Source: Pedobacter hartonius
GTDB taxonomy: Bacteria > Bacteroidota > Bacteroidia > Sphingobacteriales > Sphingobacteriaceae
NCBI RefSeq assembly: GCF_900107535.1
Contig: NZ_FNRA01000010.1
Location: 62,001-126,000 of the forward strand
Length of the DNA stretch: 64,000 bases
Direction: 5' to 3'
How positions within the stretch are numbered: the first letter of the stretch is position 1; every line of letters starts with the position of its first letter. The notes beneath the pieces were generated by a model, which did no database searches, was not told the origin of the DNA, and saw nothing but the letters and a program-made list of their open reading frames with translations. Both the position numbers and the translations under genes were made by a program. Shown one piece after another: positions 51,727-61,182 of the stretch.

Positions 51727-52557
51727 TTAATTACGGGTAATAAAATTGTACTTAAAACGCTTCAGGTCTTCCTTAATTCTGGAAACAACAATATTGTAAA
51801 ATGAACCGTTTTGAGTCAGCGTTCTGACTCCTGTCCACACCCGTCCCTTTCTGGACTTCATTTGCTTGATTTTACCGTATTTCATCAGGTCCATCGCAAG
51901 CTGTCCGTCTTCTCCCCTTCGGTTAATTTTAATAAACCCAATTTTCAGGCCATATTCTTTCACGTATCCCATACTGATACCAAAAGTATTAAAATAAGGC
52001 TGTTTGATATGTCTGACCCCGGCCATTGTATCTTTCAGCTTCTCCAGGATCAAAAGTTTCCATCTTGGAAATGAAGGCTCACCAATAAATGAATATCTTC
52101 CGTAGATACAAACAACACCCTTCTGCTGCAGTACGTTCATCATTTCATCAACCCAGCATTCGGGGTAAAAACAGTCAGCATCTGCGGTCAGGATATATTT
52201 TCCCCGTGCCACTTCCTGTCCTTTCTGCCGGGCAGGCCCGGCACCCTGAAGCAGTTCATTGAAAGACCTTACATGCAGATGATCAAGAGTGTCCTGTGTT
52301 TTATCCGTGGAATTGTTATTCACCACAATAATCTCAAACGGGAACTTCGTCTTCATTTTGGAAAGGGTGGCCACACAACGAAGAATGTTAATCTCTTCAT
52401 TCCAGGCAATCACAACGATACTGACAACCGGATCTGTGCTTTGTACCTTGTCCAGGTCCGCATTTATAGTTTTAAAAACAGAGGGTTCAATATCCTCAAA
52501 TTTTTCATACGGAAAGAGGAATTGGTTGATCCAGGCGGGATTTTTCAGATAACTCAT
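51727..52557 (-). CDS. Glycosyltransferase family 2
   Basis: 276 aa from the ATG at 52557 (MSYLKNPAWINQF), which lies 4 bases after the acetyltransferase stop; the longer frame would overlap that gene. VSIVVIAWNEEINILRCVAT, IIVVNNNSTDKTQD and LTADADCFYPECWV (DxD) define the GT2 domain, and RRGEDGQLAMDL is the acceptor-side motif. It is part of the minus-strand operon. Confidence 0.88.
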   Translation of the reverse strand: MSYLKNPAWINQFLFPYEKFEDIEPSVFKTINADLDKVQSTDPVVSIVVIAWNEEINILRCVATLSKMKTKFPFEIIVVNNNSTDKTQDTLDHLHVRSFNELLQGAGPARQKGQEVARGKYILTADADCFYPECWVDEMMNVLQQKGVVCIYGRYSFIGEPSFPRWKLLILEKLKDTMAGVRHIKQPYFNTFGISMGYVKEYGLKIGFIKINRRGEDGQLAMDLMKYGKIKQMKSRKGRVWTGVRTLTQNGSFYNIVVSRIKEDLKRFKYNFITRN

Positions 52558-52561
52558 ATAT

Positions 52562-53176
52562 TTAGACCCTTTCCCATTTCTTATTTTCAAAATTATACAA
52601 TTTCACAACTTTAGCAGGGTTACCGACGGATACAGAAAACTGGGGTACATCCTTGGTGACCACACTGCCCGCACCTATAACTGCATGTTTACCTATAGTC
52701 ACACCTGCGGTCACCACACAGTTTGCACCAATCCAGACGTCATCCTTAATGGTAATCTTACTGGTCACAGTCTTTTGATCACTCGGCGAAATATCTATCA
52801 GTTCATATCCATGATTTAAACCTGAGATCACAATATTTTGCGCCATGATCACATTATCGCCGATTTCTACCGGCCCAATTACGGTACAGCCGATCCCTAC
52901 AAGTGATTTTTTACCGATAAAAACATCCCCTACACCATTATTGATGGTAGAAAAGTCTTCTATCATACTCCGGTCGCCAAGATGAAAATCGTTAAAAGGA
53001 AAGACATCTATCCGGGTTCTGCACCTGATAATGGAACCTTTGCCCCGTTTATGTTTGAAAGGATTTACAAACAGCCTGATCCAAAGCCTCGGACGAAAGT
53101 CGTTCGCCGGAATAAGCATCTTCAGTGCCATCTTCTTTACAAAGGGATTTGCTTTTATACTTTCGGATAATGACAT
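52562..53176 (-). CDS. Hexapeptide-repeat (LbH) acyltransferase
   Basis: 204 aa left-handed beta-helix acetyltransferase like WcaF/WcaB or NodL/maltose types. Repeats such as IGKKSLVGIGCTVIGPVEIG and IGANCVVTAGVTIGKHAVIG are evident, with the catalytic His in ISGLNHGYE. It probably O-acetylates a sugar during repeat-unit assembly, which fits the esterase at 47649 as an opposing activity. It begins 2 bases after the preceding glycosyltransferase stop. Confidence 0.88.
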   Translation of the reverse strand: MSLSESIKANPFVKKMALKMLIPANDFRPRLWIRLFVNPFKHKRGKGSIIRCRTRIDVFPFNDFHLGDRSMIEDFSTINNGVGDVFIGKKSLVGIGCTVIGPVEIGDNVIMAQNIVISGLNHGYELIDISPSDQKTVTSKITIKDDVWIGANCVVTAGVTIGKHAVIGAGSVVTKDVPQFSVSVGNPAKVVKLYNFENKKWERV

Positions 53177-53178
53177 GC

Positions 53179-54387
53179 CTAATTTGTTAAAACGTGACTA
53201 ATAGCCTTATATAATTCCCCTACACTATTCTCCCAGGAGTGGGACTGCGCAAGGTTAACCCGTTTTGCAGACAATGCCGGCGTATTCTCCTTTAGCCCTT
53301 TCTCAATCAGCTCTGTAAATTTCTGCTTGTCTTCTGCCAGATAAACAGCTGCTGCAAATATAGTTACTGCCTGCGTATAAGTTGCAACAACAGGCTTGCC
53401 CATAGCCAGATATTCATCAATTTTTCTCGGATAATTTCCTATAGTCACCTGATTTACCAGTTGCGGATTGATACACACATCAAAAGCATTAATGTACATT
53501 GGCAGATCTTCAGGTTTTTTAGGTCCGAGGAAATGAATATTAGAAATCTTATGTAAGATGCTATCTTTAAATACATCATCTTCCGGCCCAACCAGGATGA
53601 TATTCCATTCAGGCCTTTGTAAAGCGATATGGGAAATAAGTTCAATATCAAGACGGATACTTTGCAGGGCACCTACGTATCCAATCTTTGGGCCCGAAAG
53701 TTTCTCTATTTCTGCAACTGCAGGAAAGGTATGACTACTGGTAAAGAGATCAAGTTCACAACCTTGTCCGATATAGTATGACTGTGGATTATATTGCTTG
53801 CAGTAGTCGCTTAAATAAGTGGAATTCGCAACGCAAAGATCACTTTTCCTGATCAGTTCCGGTTCTATCTTCTCGCCATGTTTTTTCCAATAATCCACAG
53901 CGAGCATAAAGTCCCTGGAATAGTATATGCTGACTGCGGGTTGGAGAAATTCCTGGAGATAAAAACTCTTAAACATATCGTTATCGTTAAAAAGAATAAT
54001 GTCTTTAAAATTTAATAACGAAATTGCCCTTGAAATAGATTTTGCAAAAAGGCGGTTATTCCTTTTATTCAGCAGATCAAAAATGTTAAAATTATTGATC
54101 CAGTTGACAGACTCTATCAATACATCGGGATAAAGCGTCCATAGATTTTCTACTACGGGAACCAGTCCGCTCTCCTTGCCTTTAATCACGCTTCTGCGTC
54201 TGATGACCCTTTCATCATTCCTATTACGAAGCAGGGTAATCCTGTCCAAAGCTGAATTCACATACAATACCCTGTTATGCTTTGCCAGTTCCACCGCTAT
54301 ATTTTTACAGTTACTCCCGATGGAAACATCCCAGGGCTGCTGACCAACTATAACAATATCTCTCCCTGTAATAATTTTTGACTCCAC
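53179..54387 (-). CDS. Glycosyltransferase (GT4/GT1-like, GT-B fold)
   Basis: 402 aa. The N-terminal lobe starts with IVIVGQQPWDVSIGSNCKNI and the C-terminal Rossmann lobe has GPKIGYVGALQSIRLDIELI, IILVGPEDD, NIHFLGPKKPEDLPMYINAF and RKIDEYLAMGKPVVAT (donor-binding KxxEYxAxGKP). The start codon is GTG at 54385..54387. It lies 17 bases after the GT2 gene, in the middle of the operon. Confidence 0.88.
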   Translation of the reverse strand: MESKIITGRDIVIVGQQPWDVSIGSNCKNIAVELAKHNRVLYVNSALDRITLLRNRNDERVIRRRSVIKGKESGLVPVVENLWTLYPDVLIESVNWINNFNIFDLLNKRNNRLFAKSISRAISLLNFKDIILFNDNDMFKSFYLQEFLQPAVSIYYSRDFMLAVDYWKKHGEKIEPELIRKSDLCVANSTYLSDYCKQYNPQSYYIGQGCELDLFTSSHTFPAVAEIEKLSGPKIGYVGALQSIRLDIELISHIALQRPEWNIILVGPEDDVFKDSILHKISNIHFLGPKKPEDLPMYINAFDVCINPQLVNQVTIGNYPRKIDEYLAMGKPVVATYTQAVTIFAAAVYLAEDKQKFTELIEKGLKENTPALSAKRVNLAQSHSWENSVGELYKAISHVLTN

Positions 54388-54404
54388 TTAGTTAATGATA
54401 AGGC

Positions 54405-55559
54405 TTATGAATTAACATTATGCTTGGTAGCTACAGACCTTTTGTTTGCCCCCTTCGCGTGCAATAAAGATAATAACTGAAAATAGATAAATTTAGGGAT
54501 ATTGACTAACGATCTGTAAATTCTTGGGTCAGTAGGATGAATTTTTAACGAAAGCACAAAACTCAATACAAAAATACCGAAAGCCAGTACCCACATTAAC
54601 GAGTAAAATGGAAAAATAAAAATATTTACCAGTCCGCATAGCACAGACAGCAAAATAAATATAAATAACGGAGGTCTGAGTAAGATAATTCCGAATAAAA
54701 ACTGGTTAAAATTGGCTTTTTTGATGCCCTTCAGTAAAATATCAAAGCCAAAACCGAAGTATTTGAACCAGGTATTGATCCACCTGGAACGCTGGTTGAC
54801 CAATTGGTCAGCATTCGAAGTCTTCTCATCGTAAACTATTGCATCCTTAGCAAACGCAATCCGCTTGTCCATTCTCAGGATCTGTGCCTGGAGCACCTTA
54901 TCAAAACCGGCTCCTGTAATGTCGAGATTTTCAAAACATGCCTTGTAAAGGTCGGTTTTGAAAGCCATGCCCGATCCGGCCAGTGTTGCCGATGATCCCA
55001 GTCCGAATAAGACCTCACCATCATAAAAATGATAATATATATCTCTCGCTGCGTCTAAACAGGCGTAAGTAGTATTCAGATTTTTTGCAGCCCTTACTCC
55101 CTGAACTGCTTCGAAGCCAGCATAAAAGAGGACGTTCAATTCATTGATATATTCCGGATCAGTAAGGTTGTCGCTATCGATGATAGTGACGATCTCATGC
55201 TCCCTTCTGAAATTTGCAATCGCATATAAATGTGAACGCGTGTTGCTGGCCAGTACATTTTCAGGCCTTAATAAAATGACCCGCGGATCAGCAAAGTGCA
55301 GATGAGAGATATCACAATTGTCTGCCACCACATAAATTAAATAACTACTATAATTTAATTGCAGCAGTGAATTCACAACAGAAGGCAGTAATGCGGTTTG
55401 TTCATATGCAGTTACAATAATTGCATAGTCGAAATCGACCCTTACAGCAGCAGAGGCAACAGGTTTTTTAAATAGCTGGTAAAAAACAAACAATATGAAG
55501 GGAAGAACAAGATTATAACCGATAATAACCTGAAAGATCACCCAGAGCGTATTCATCAT
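54405..55559 (-). CDS. Membrane-bound glycosyltransferase family 2
   Basis: 384 aa. An N-terminal membrane helix, then YAIIVTAYEQTALLPSVVNS, VVADNCD and VTIIDSDNLTDPEYINEL (DxD), later ERxR-like NQRSRWINTWFKYFGFG (Q/RxxRW motif of processive enzymes), and two to three C-terminal helices. Similar in shape to cellulose/hyaluronan synthase-like enzymes. It begins 12 bases after the small ORF at 55572. Confidence 0.87.
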   Translation of the reverse strand: MMNTLWVIFQVIIGYNLVLPFILFVFYQLFKKPVASAAVRVDFDYAIIVTAYEQTALLPSVVNSLLQLNYSSYLIYVVADNCDISHLHFADPRVILLRPENVLASNTRSHLYAIANFRREHEIVTIIDSDNLTDPEYINELNVLFYAGFEAVQGVRAAKNLNTTYACLDAARDIYYHFYDGEVLFGLGSSATLAGSGMAFKTDLYKACFENLDITGAGFDKVLQAQILRMDKRIAFAKDAIVYDEKTSNADQLVNQRSRWINTWFKYFGFGFDILLKGIKKANFNQFLFGIILLRPPLFIFILLSVLCGLVNIFIFPFYSLMWVLAFGIFVLSFVLSLKIHPTDPRIYRSLVNIPKFIYFQLLSLLHAKGANKRSVATKHNVNS

Positions 55560-55571
55560 ATAGCAGATCTT

Positions 55572-55682
55572 TTATTGATTATCTTTATTTTTATCGTATT
55601 GCTCGTCGTAAAACTTACGGGATTTGAAGAAGCCGTATGCAAACAATATCAGGCCGGGAATTAAAAAAATCTCAAATGGCAT
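55572..55682 (-). CDS. 36-aa small membrane protein
   Basis: An ORF of 36 codons plus stop fills the gap between the ligase-like gene and the GT2 gene. The protein begins MPFEIFLIPGLILFAYGFF, one hydrophobic helix, and ends in a charged tail (KSRKFYDEQYDKNKDNQ). It starts 6 bases after the upstream stop and ends 12 bases before the next ATG, spacing equal to the other genes of the operon. The clean TM-plus-charged-tail design and spacing argue it is real, but there is no homology evidence. Confidence 0.55.
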   Translation of the reverse strand: MPFEIFLIPGLILFAYGFFKSRKFYDEQYDKNKDNQ

Positions 55683-55688
55683 ATTGCA

Positions 55689-57203
55689 CTAATATAGGGG
55701 TTTAATTTCAGTAGAAGGCCGGCCGATGAATAAATTCTCATTGTCATCCTGAAGGCTGTCTTCAGCAGCCTGGCGGTTCGCTTCAGCGATCTGCCGATCA
55801 AATCCCGGAGCCTGATACACCAGAACAAAAGAAATGAAGGCGACAACTAAAGAGGGCATATTGTTAATTACCTCATTTCCATAGCTACAAAAGAATATTC
55901 CGGCACTTGCAGAGAATACGGCAATGAGCTTCACTTTAAGTTTCTTATCCTGGATTTTCCAGATGATCCCACAGCATTTTCCTAAAACGTACATCATCAT
56001 GGTAAACCAGATGGTTAGTCCGACAACACCGGTCATGGCCCAAAGCTTCACCCAGTAACTATCGGGCTGAATAGTAGAAAGGAATTTGCCCGGATTATTG
56101 GTTGAATATGCGCCCAGTACTCCCAGTCCTCCGCCAAAAGGCCTCGAAATCAGGTATTCCCTCAGCACCTGCTGTGTTTTAAAACGGACATTCAACGAAG
56201 GGTCCTGCGGATCCAGCGCTGTCCTAAAGCGGTTAATTGAATAAACACTGGCACCGATGCTGGTAAATTTCAATACAAAAAGAAACATGACCATTACTAT
56301 ACTGCCGGCAAAAAGAATCTTAAAATTCTTCGTCAGGATAATAGCAAAAAATGCAGCCACCACCAATGCAAAAAATGCTCCCCGGGTACCTGATATCAGC
56401 ATCGCGTAGCCAAATGTCCCGGCCATTCCTAATAAAAGTATCTTCTTCCATAATTTGGACGAACCCAATGCAAGTACGATTGCCATCAAAACAAACACGG
56501 CTTCAAATGCACCAAACTGACCTGCGTCATAAAAAGAAAATGCCCTCAATTTACCGAAGATCATATGTGTGGCACCTTCAGGGCTGGCAAGAAAACGTGC
56601 TTCTCCGGGAAAAAGCCCTATATGAACCTGCTTAATACCGTTTAAAGCAGCAATAAATGCCAGAAGGAGAATTAACCTGATAAACATATCAAGGTCCTTA
56701 GTTTTACTCAATACGACAAAACTAAGTGGGATGATCAATATTGGATACAATGCAACACCTCTGATTTCCTGCGCCCATCCCACCACACTTGCCCCTGCCG
56801 GATTGATCACTTCAAAGATGTTGATGATAAACCAGATTAAAAAAATAAGCGATAGATCATTCCTCATCAATACCCATTCTTCCTTTGGGTAGTATACCAG
56901 AGCGGAGATCCAGGTAAGTAGTAACAATATTTCTATGCCCATCCCATAGGGAAGCCCTCCAACCTCTCTTCCGAACAGGCCCAGCATAAAACACCAGACC
57001 ACAACTGCAATAAAACCTACCCTGGGATTCCTGAATACCAATAAGACAAAGATGACAGCAGCAGCCAGTACGATCAATACAACAGGGCCAATCAATTCCG
57101 ATGAAAAAGTAACGAAGCTAGATATTACGGCTATAAGTACCCCAAAGATTAAAAATAGTATTTTCGATCTCTTTAACGAGAGATACGTAGATTCCTGCTG
57201 CAT
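55689..57203 (-). CDS. O-antigen ligase/polymerase (Wzy/WaaL-like) membrane protein
   Basis: 504 aa with about eleven helices and a large periplasmic loop, where RTALDPQDPSLNVRFKTQQV and REYLISRPFGGGLGVLG match the O-antigen ligase family (RxxLxxxxxxxxxxHGxxG-like region). A charged 40-residue C-terminal tail follows. In this cluster it is the best candidate for the repeat-unit polymerase. It starts 25 bases after the Wzc-like gene. Confidence 0.87.
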   Translation of the reverse strand: MQQESTYLSLKRSKILFLIFGVLIAVISSFVTFSSELIGPVVLIVLAAAVIFVLLVFRNPRVGFIAVVVWCFMLGLFGREVGGLPYGMGIEILLLLTWISALVYYPKEEWVLMRNDLSLIFLIWFIINIFEVINPAGASVVGWAQEIRGVALYPILIIPLSFVVLSKTKDLDMFIRLILLLAFIAALNGIKQVHIGLFPGEARFLASPEGATHMIFGKLRAFSFYDAGQFGAFEAVFVLMAIVLALGSSKLWKKILLLGMAGTFGYAMLISGTRGAFFALVVAAFFAIILTKNFKILFAGSIVMVMFLFVLKFTSIGASVYSINRFRTALDPQDPSLNVRFKTQQVLREYLISRPFGGGLGVLGAYSTNNPGKFLSTIQPDSYWVKLWAMTGVVGLTIWFTMMMYVLGKCCGIIWKIQDKKLKVKLIAVFSASAGIFFCSYGNEVINNMPSLVVAFISFVLVYQAPGFDRQIAEANRQAAEDSLQDDNENLFIGRPSTEIKPLY

Positions 57204-57227
57204 GCTTAAATATCTTTAACCCCCGAA

Positions 57228-59378
57228 TCAATCTTTGATTTCGGTCAACCTGACTTTATTAATCACCCATCCCATAAATCCGGGCTGGTTCTTAAGAAAA
57301 GAAACTAAATCTTTATCTGCATCACTTAATGGCTTACCCGCAGCAAATACCGCAAAGCTCCTCTCTGTAAAAGATAACCACTCTTTGGCTATATTAATAT
57401 CAGTAAGGCTTTCAATATCTATAATAATAATATCAAACTGCTTTTTCAGTACATCAAATCCAGACTTCAGATTCCTCTCGGTTTGAATTTCCAATAACGA
57501 TTTATGATGATCTACCTTACTCAGTCTTGTAATCAGGTCCTCTACTTTGATTTCCCTGCTTACTAAAAATGTCTCAAAGTTCTGACTTTTGATCAGCTGT
57601 TTGGAATCAGATAATACAGGAGAAGCCTGATCGCCTCCGATTAAAAGCACCTTCTTACCTGTCATTGCATAGGCATAAGCCAGGTTGGTAGCTACCAAGG
57701 TTTTTCCTTCCCCGGGCTGTAAACTTGTGATACCCAAAATGCGGCTGTCATCTGCAGCCATCTGTGCATTGATTTCAAATCTAAGCGACCTCAGCAATTC
57801 CTTGTGAATACTATAGTTATTGTTTACGTCAGTATCGTTCCAGATGGTTTTAATCGTTTTGTCAGCATCAGGAATAAGGTTTAAACTTCCTACCACCTTA
57901 GATTTTGTTGCCGCCACCAATTGCTGGCTGGTATGGATTGAACTGTCCATGAAGAACAATGTAAACAGTATGGCGAAACAGATAAAGAAAGCGGCAACAC
58001 CTGATAAAGCTACAAAAATAATAGTCTTGGATGGTTCAGGCAACCCTGGCATACCAATCTGCGCAATCTGGAGCTTCAGACCAATATTCTGCTCTGTCTG
58101 GGTCTGGTTCACCCTGTTCAATGCTTCCAGATAGTCTTTGGTAGCCATATCAGCATCCCTGTTATAATTCTGGATGCCTGCATCAAATGGCACCATAGCG
58201 TCGTATTTTGACCTGGCAGTTGCCAGTTCATTGTCAATTGATTTAACACTGGCATTTAACTGGGCAACTGTAGTTTCCAGTGTATACTTCTGCTGCAGTA
58301 AATTCTGCCTTGACACCTGCGGATCAACAATGTATTTGTCCGAATTCCTGGAGGTAATAGCCACTTGCAGGGCCGTCAGTGAATCTACTCTTTTTTTATC
58401 TTCCAGTTTAAAATTCCCGTCTACATATCTTCTGTTTGCCGCTTCAAGCTGGCTTTTGATATTCAGAATTTCGGAGTTATCGCCGATTACGTTTCTGCCC
58501 ATATTGGGGTCAGTACCTCTAAGCTTGCTGTCAATGGCTGCAATAGCACCCTGACTGGCCTGTATATCTCTGATTACCTGTGCTTTTTTATCTTCCGTCT
58601 GGGTAATCTGCTGATAAACCAGCGCTGATTGCTTGTCAAGATTAAGTACTCCGTTTTGCATTTTGAAATCCTTCAATGCAGAGTTCTTGATATTCATATC
58701 GCGTTCCTTGGTTTTTAAGATAGAATCCAGCACCGATATACTCTGGTTCTGATTGTAATTCACATCTATACCATAGCTATTAATAAAATCAGAGGTCAGC
58801 GTGTTCACCACAAAAGCGGATAACTGAGGGTTAGCCGATGTAAACTTTACATTGATAAAATCACTGTTCTCCTGATGAATGATATCCAGATTTTTATTGA
58901 GTGCAACTTCATCGTAATCCATAGAAGCGATGAGGTCATATAACTTATATTCGCCTTTATTATCAGAAGGATTACTGATTGCACGCGTTTGTATCTTTTT
59001 TATATACAGTTCAGCTACCTTACGACGGTCTTCAGCCGAAAGTGAATCCAGTTTTTCGCTATATTTTTTAAACGAAGTTTTAGGATCCGTCAGATCATGG
59101 ACCATCAGGTTAAAAGAAAGAATACTGATGATCTTCCTCATCTTCATCTTCTCAATGATACTATTGAACTGAGAATTAATTTTAAAATAATCTGCTTGCT
59201 GTGCTCCGCTCACTTGTTTCGACTGATCTATAAGACCTGTGGCAATCTGTGCTTCAGAGCTATATTTCTTTGGAAGGTTTTTGACAAGAAAATAAGTGAT
59301 GGTGGCGGCAATTACAGGAACAAGGATAAGTATCCATTTGTACCTGTTAACTATTTTAAAGAATGCTTTAATATCCAT
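57228..59378 (-). CDS. Wzc/GumC-like polysaccharide co-polymerase with degenerate BY-kinase domain
   Basis: 716 aa inner-membrane protein: Wzz domain with membrane helices near residues 14-31 and about 445-470, a long periplasmic coiled-coil region between them, and a cytoplasmic ATPase domain from about 530. Walker A is TSLQPGEGKTLVATNLA (near 555); the Walker A' position reads LLIGGDQASP (near 582) where BY-kinases have LLIDxDxRxP, so the first Asp is missing; Walker B is IIIDIES. There is no C-terminal tyrosine cluster. It likely controls chain length and export, with doubtful kinase activity. The half-size TolC-like gene is 18 bases upstream. Confidence 0.88.
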   Translation of the reverse strand: MDIKAFFKIVNRYKWILILVPVIAATITYFLVKNLPKKYSSEAQIATGLIDQSKQVSGAQQADYFKINSQFNSIIEKMKMRKIISILSFNLMVHDLTDPKTSFKKYSEKLDSLSAEDRRKVAELYIKKIQTRAISNPSDNKGEYKLYDLIASMDYDEVALNKNLDIIHQENSDFINVKFTSANPQLSAFVVNTLTSDFINSYGIDVNYNQNQSISVLDSILKTKERDMNIKNSALKDFKMQNGVLNLDKQSALVYQQITQTEDKKAQVIRDIQASQGAIAAIDSKLRGTDPNMGRNVIGDNSEILNIKSQLEAANRRYVDGNFKLEDKKRVDSLTALQVAITSRNSDKYIVDPQVSRQNLLQQKYTLETTVAQLNASVKSIDNELATARSKYDAMVPFDAGIQNYNRDADMATKDYLEALNRVNQTQTEQNIGLKLQIAQIGMPGLPEPSKTIIFVALSGVAAFFICFAILFTLFFMDSSIHTSQQLVAATKSKVVGSLNLIPDADKTIKTIWNDTDVNNNYSIHKELLRSLRFEINAQMAADDSRILGITSLQPGEGKTLVATNLAYAYAMTGKKVLLIGGDQASPVLSDSKQLIKSQNFETFLVSREIKVEDLITRLSKVDHHKSLLEIQTERNLKSGFDVLKKQFDIIIIDIESLTDINIAKEWLSFTERSFAVFAAGKPLSDADKDLVSFLKNQPGFMGWVINKVRLTEIKD

Positions 59379-59396
59379 ATTCGTTTCTATCTCTGC

Positions 59397-60080
59397 TTAT
59401 TTAACGTCCGTAAGCTTTTGGCCAATCATTTCTTCCAGCGCATCTTTTGCAACCAGGTAATTTACTTCCGCCTGTATCTTATTAGTATTTGAACTTGAAA
59501 CAAGCATTCTTGAGATATTGTAGTTATCTAAAGTGATCTCGCCTTTCTCGAATCTGTGTCTTGAAGTCTCAGATATATTTTTGTTATCCTGTGCAGTCTG
59601 TGTACTGATCTTTAACTGACTTGCCGTTTGGATATACAGATAATATCTTCTTTTTGTTTCAGTAGTAATGAACATATCCTGGTCAAGCGTCTGAAGTTTG
59701 GCAACTTTATAGTCAGCTTTGGCCTTTTTTACCTGGAAAGGTTTCATTAAAACCGAACCAAGGTTAACGTTAATTCCAAACTGGAAACCATTTACCGAAT
59801 ATGGGTTAGTCGGGTTAATTGCATCCTGATTTTTCTCAGGACGGTAAAAATATGATGCAGTAAATATGTCTAAATAGGATACATTAGCCATTGGAATAGC
59901 CAATCGCACTGATTCCATCTGTGCACGGACAATTTTTGCCCTTGGGTAGTTTTCCTTAGCAAGCTGAACATATTTCTCAAGCTGGCCGTAATTAATATCG
60001 GTCAGAATGGTTTCCTGAGCAGATACCTGCAAAGCAAAAAAGGTAATTATAAAAATTGAGAGTGCTGAAATTGTCTTCAT
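59397..60080 (-). CDS. Half-length TolC-family outer-membrane protein
   Basis: 227 aa with signal peptide (ends FFALQVSAQE). Amphipathic helices with the TolC pattern (LAKENYPRAKIVRAQMESVR, KKAKADYKVAKLQTLDQ, RHRFEKGEITLDNYNISRML and the final KDALEEMIGQ) flank beta segments; TolC-type proteins have this unit twice in 420-480 aa, so this is a single half. It lies between the sugar transferase and the Wzc-like gene, where a Wza/OPX export lipoprotein is usual. No SLBB or Poly_export domain gene is seen in the window. Confidence 0.8.
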   Translation of the reverse strand: MKTISALSIFIITFFALQVSAQETILTDINYGQLEKYVQLAKENYPRAKIVRAQMESVRLAIPMANVSYLDIFTASYFYRPEKNQDAINPTNPYSVNGFQFGINVNLGSVLMKPFQVKKAKADYKVAKLQTLDQDMFITTETKRRYYLYIQTASQLKISTQTAQDNKNISETSRHRFEKGEITLDNYNISRMLVSSSNTNKIQAEVNYLVAKDALEEMIGQKLTDVK

Positions 60081-60120
60081 TGATATTTTATTTAGTTTGT
60101 TTTAATGTTGGTTCAATTCA

Positions 60121-61182
60121 CTATACTTTTTCTTTTTGGAACAACGCCGGAAATGTCTTTAGCATGATACTGATATCAAACCAGACAGAATAGTTCTTCG
60201 CGTAGAAGTTATCAAGTTTCTTCCGTTCGGTATCAGACATTTCTCCTTTACCGCGTTTACTGATCTGCCACAGGCCTGTCAATCCTGACGGACCTAAAAA
60301 CCTCATTGACCATTCATTTGAGGTCAGCATTTCAGCTTCATATAACGGGAGCGGCCTGTTACCAACAAGCGACATATCCCCTTTAAGGACATTGAATAAC
60401 TGCGGGATCTCATCAAGGCTTGAATTCCTTAAGAAATTACCCAATTTTGTTACACGGGGATCATTCTTTATCTTTACAAAGGCATTGGCACCGCTGCCGT
60501 CATCTGCATACTGGTTCAGGGCTGAAAGGTTTTTCAATTCCTTATCAGCACCGGCCCGCATTGACCTGAACTTGTAAAAATCAAAGATCTTATATCCCGT
60601 TCCTACTCTTTTACTTTTATAGATTACCGGCCCTTTTGAATCAAGTTTGATAAACAGGGCAATCAGCAATAAAATAGGCGAGGTCACCAACAGGATACCC
60701 CCTGAAGACACAATATCAAAAACCCGTTTAGGAGTTGGAGTTGTATATTCCTTTTCTTTTTTAATAACAGCCAGCTGCTCAATATTAGGTTTGATTAGTT
60801 TGAATTTTATCAGAAAATTGAGGCGGTCCTTCAAATGCTCCATTTCAAAAGGATAAAAATACAGGTCGTGTATTTTTGCCTTAAGGGCTCTTGTTCTTAA
60901 TCTCACGTCTGGCATATGCGCCAGTAAGACAATAATCAGTCCACTTGTGAGCGGGTTACTTTTGATCTTGTTAATGATAGAAAAGACAAGCTCTTCATCA
61001 TTGATCTCAATCATGATAACGTCCGGTGTGGAAAAAAGCGAAAGCGTACTCAGATAATTTTCCAGATTGGAAGTATCTCCTACGTGCACAACATTATATT
61101 CCTGTCCCAATGTTTCTGCAGATTCCTGCGAAAGCTCAGTTCCAGAATAAACCAATCTTATTCCTTTATAGTTGTAATCCAT
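60121..61182 (-). CDS. Initiating sugar transferase fused to pseudo-receiver
   Basis: 353 aa. Residues 1-125 have a CheY-like fold but PDVIMIEIND carries E59 at the phospho-acceptor Asp position, and the conserved Lys before Pro is Tyr (FYPFE), so it cannot be phosphorylated normally. From about 150 the bacterial sugar transferase (PglC/WcaJ C-terminal) domain follows: KRVFDIVSSGGILLVTSPIL (membrane segment), YKFRSM, SLDEIPQLFNVLKGDMSLVG and SGLTGLWQISKRG. It adds the first sugar-1-phosphate to undecaprenyl phosphate. Its start overlaps the response regulator's stop by one base (TAATG). Confidence 0.92.
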   Translation of the reverse strand: MDYNYKGIRLVYSGTELSQESAETLGQEYNVVHVGDTSNLENYLSTLSLFSTPDVIMIEINDEELVFSIINKIKSNPLTSGLIIVLLAHMPDVRLRTRALKAKIHDLYFYPFEMEHLKDRLNFLIKFKLIKPNIEQLAVIKKEKEYTTPTPKRVFDIVSSGGILLVTSPILLLIALFIKLDSKGPVIYKSKRVGTGYKIFDFYKFRSMRAGADKELKNLSALNQYADDGSGANAFVKIKNDPRVTKLGNFLRNSSLDEIPQLFNVLKGDMSLVGNRPLPLYEAEMLTSNEWSMRFLGPSGLTGLWQISKRGKGEMSDTERKKLDNFYAKNYSVWFDISIMLKTFPALFQKEKV

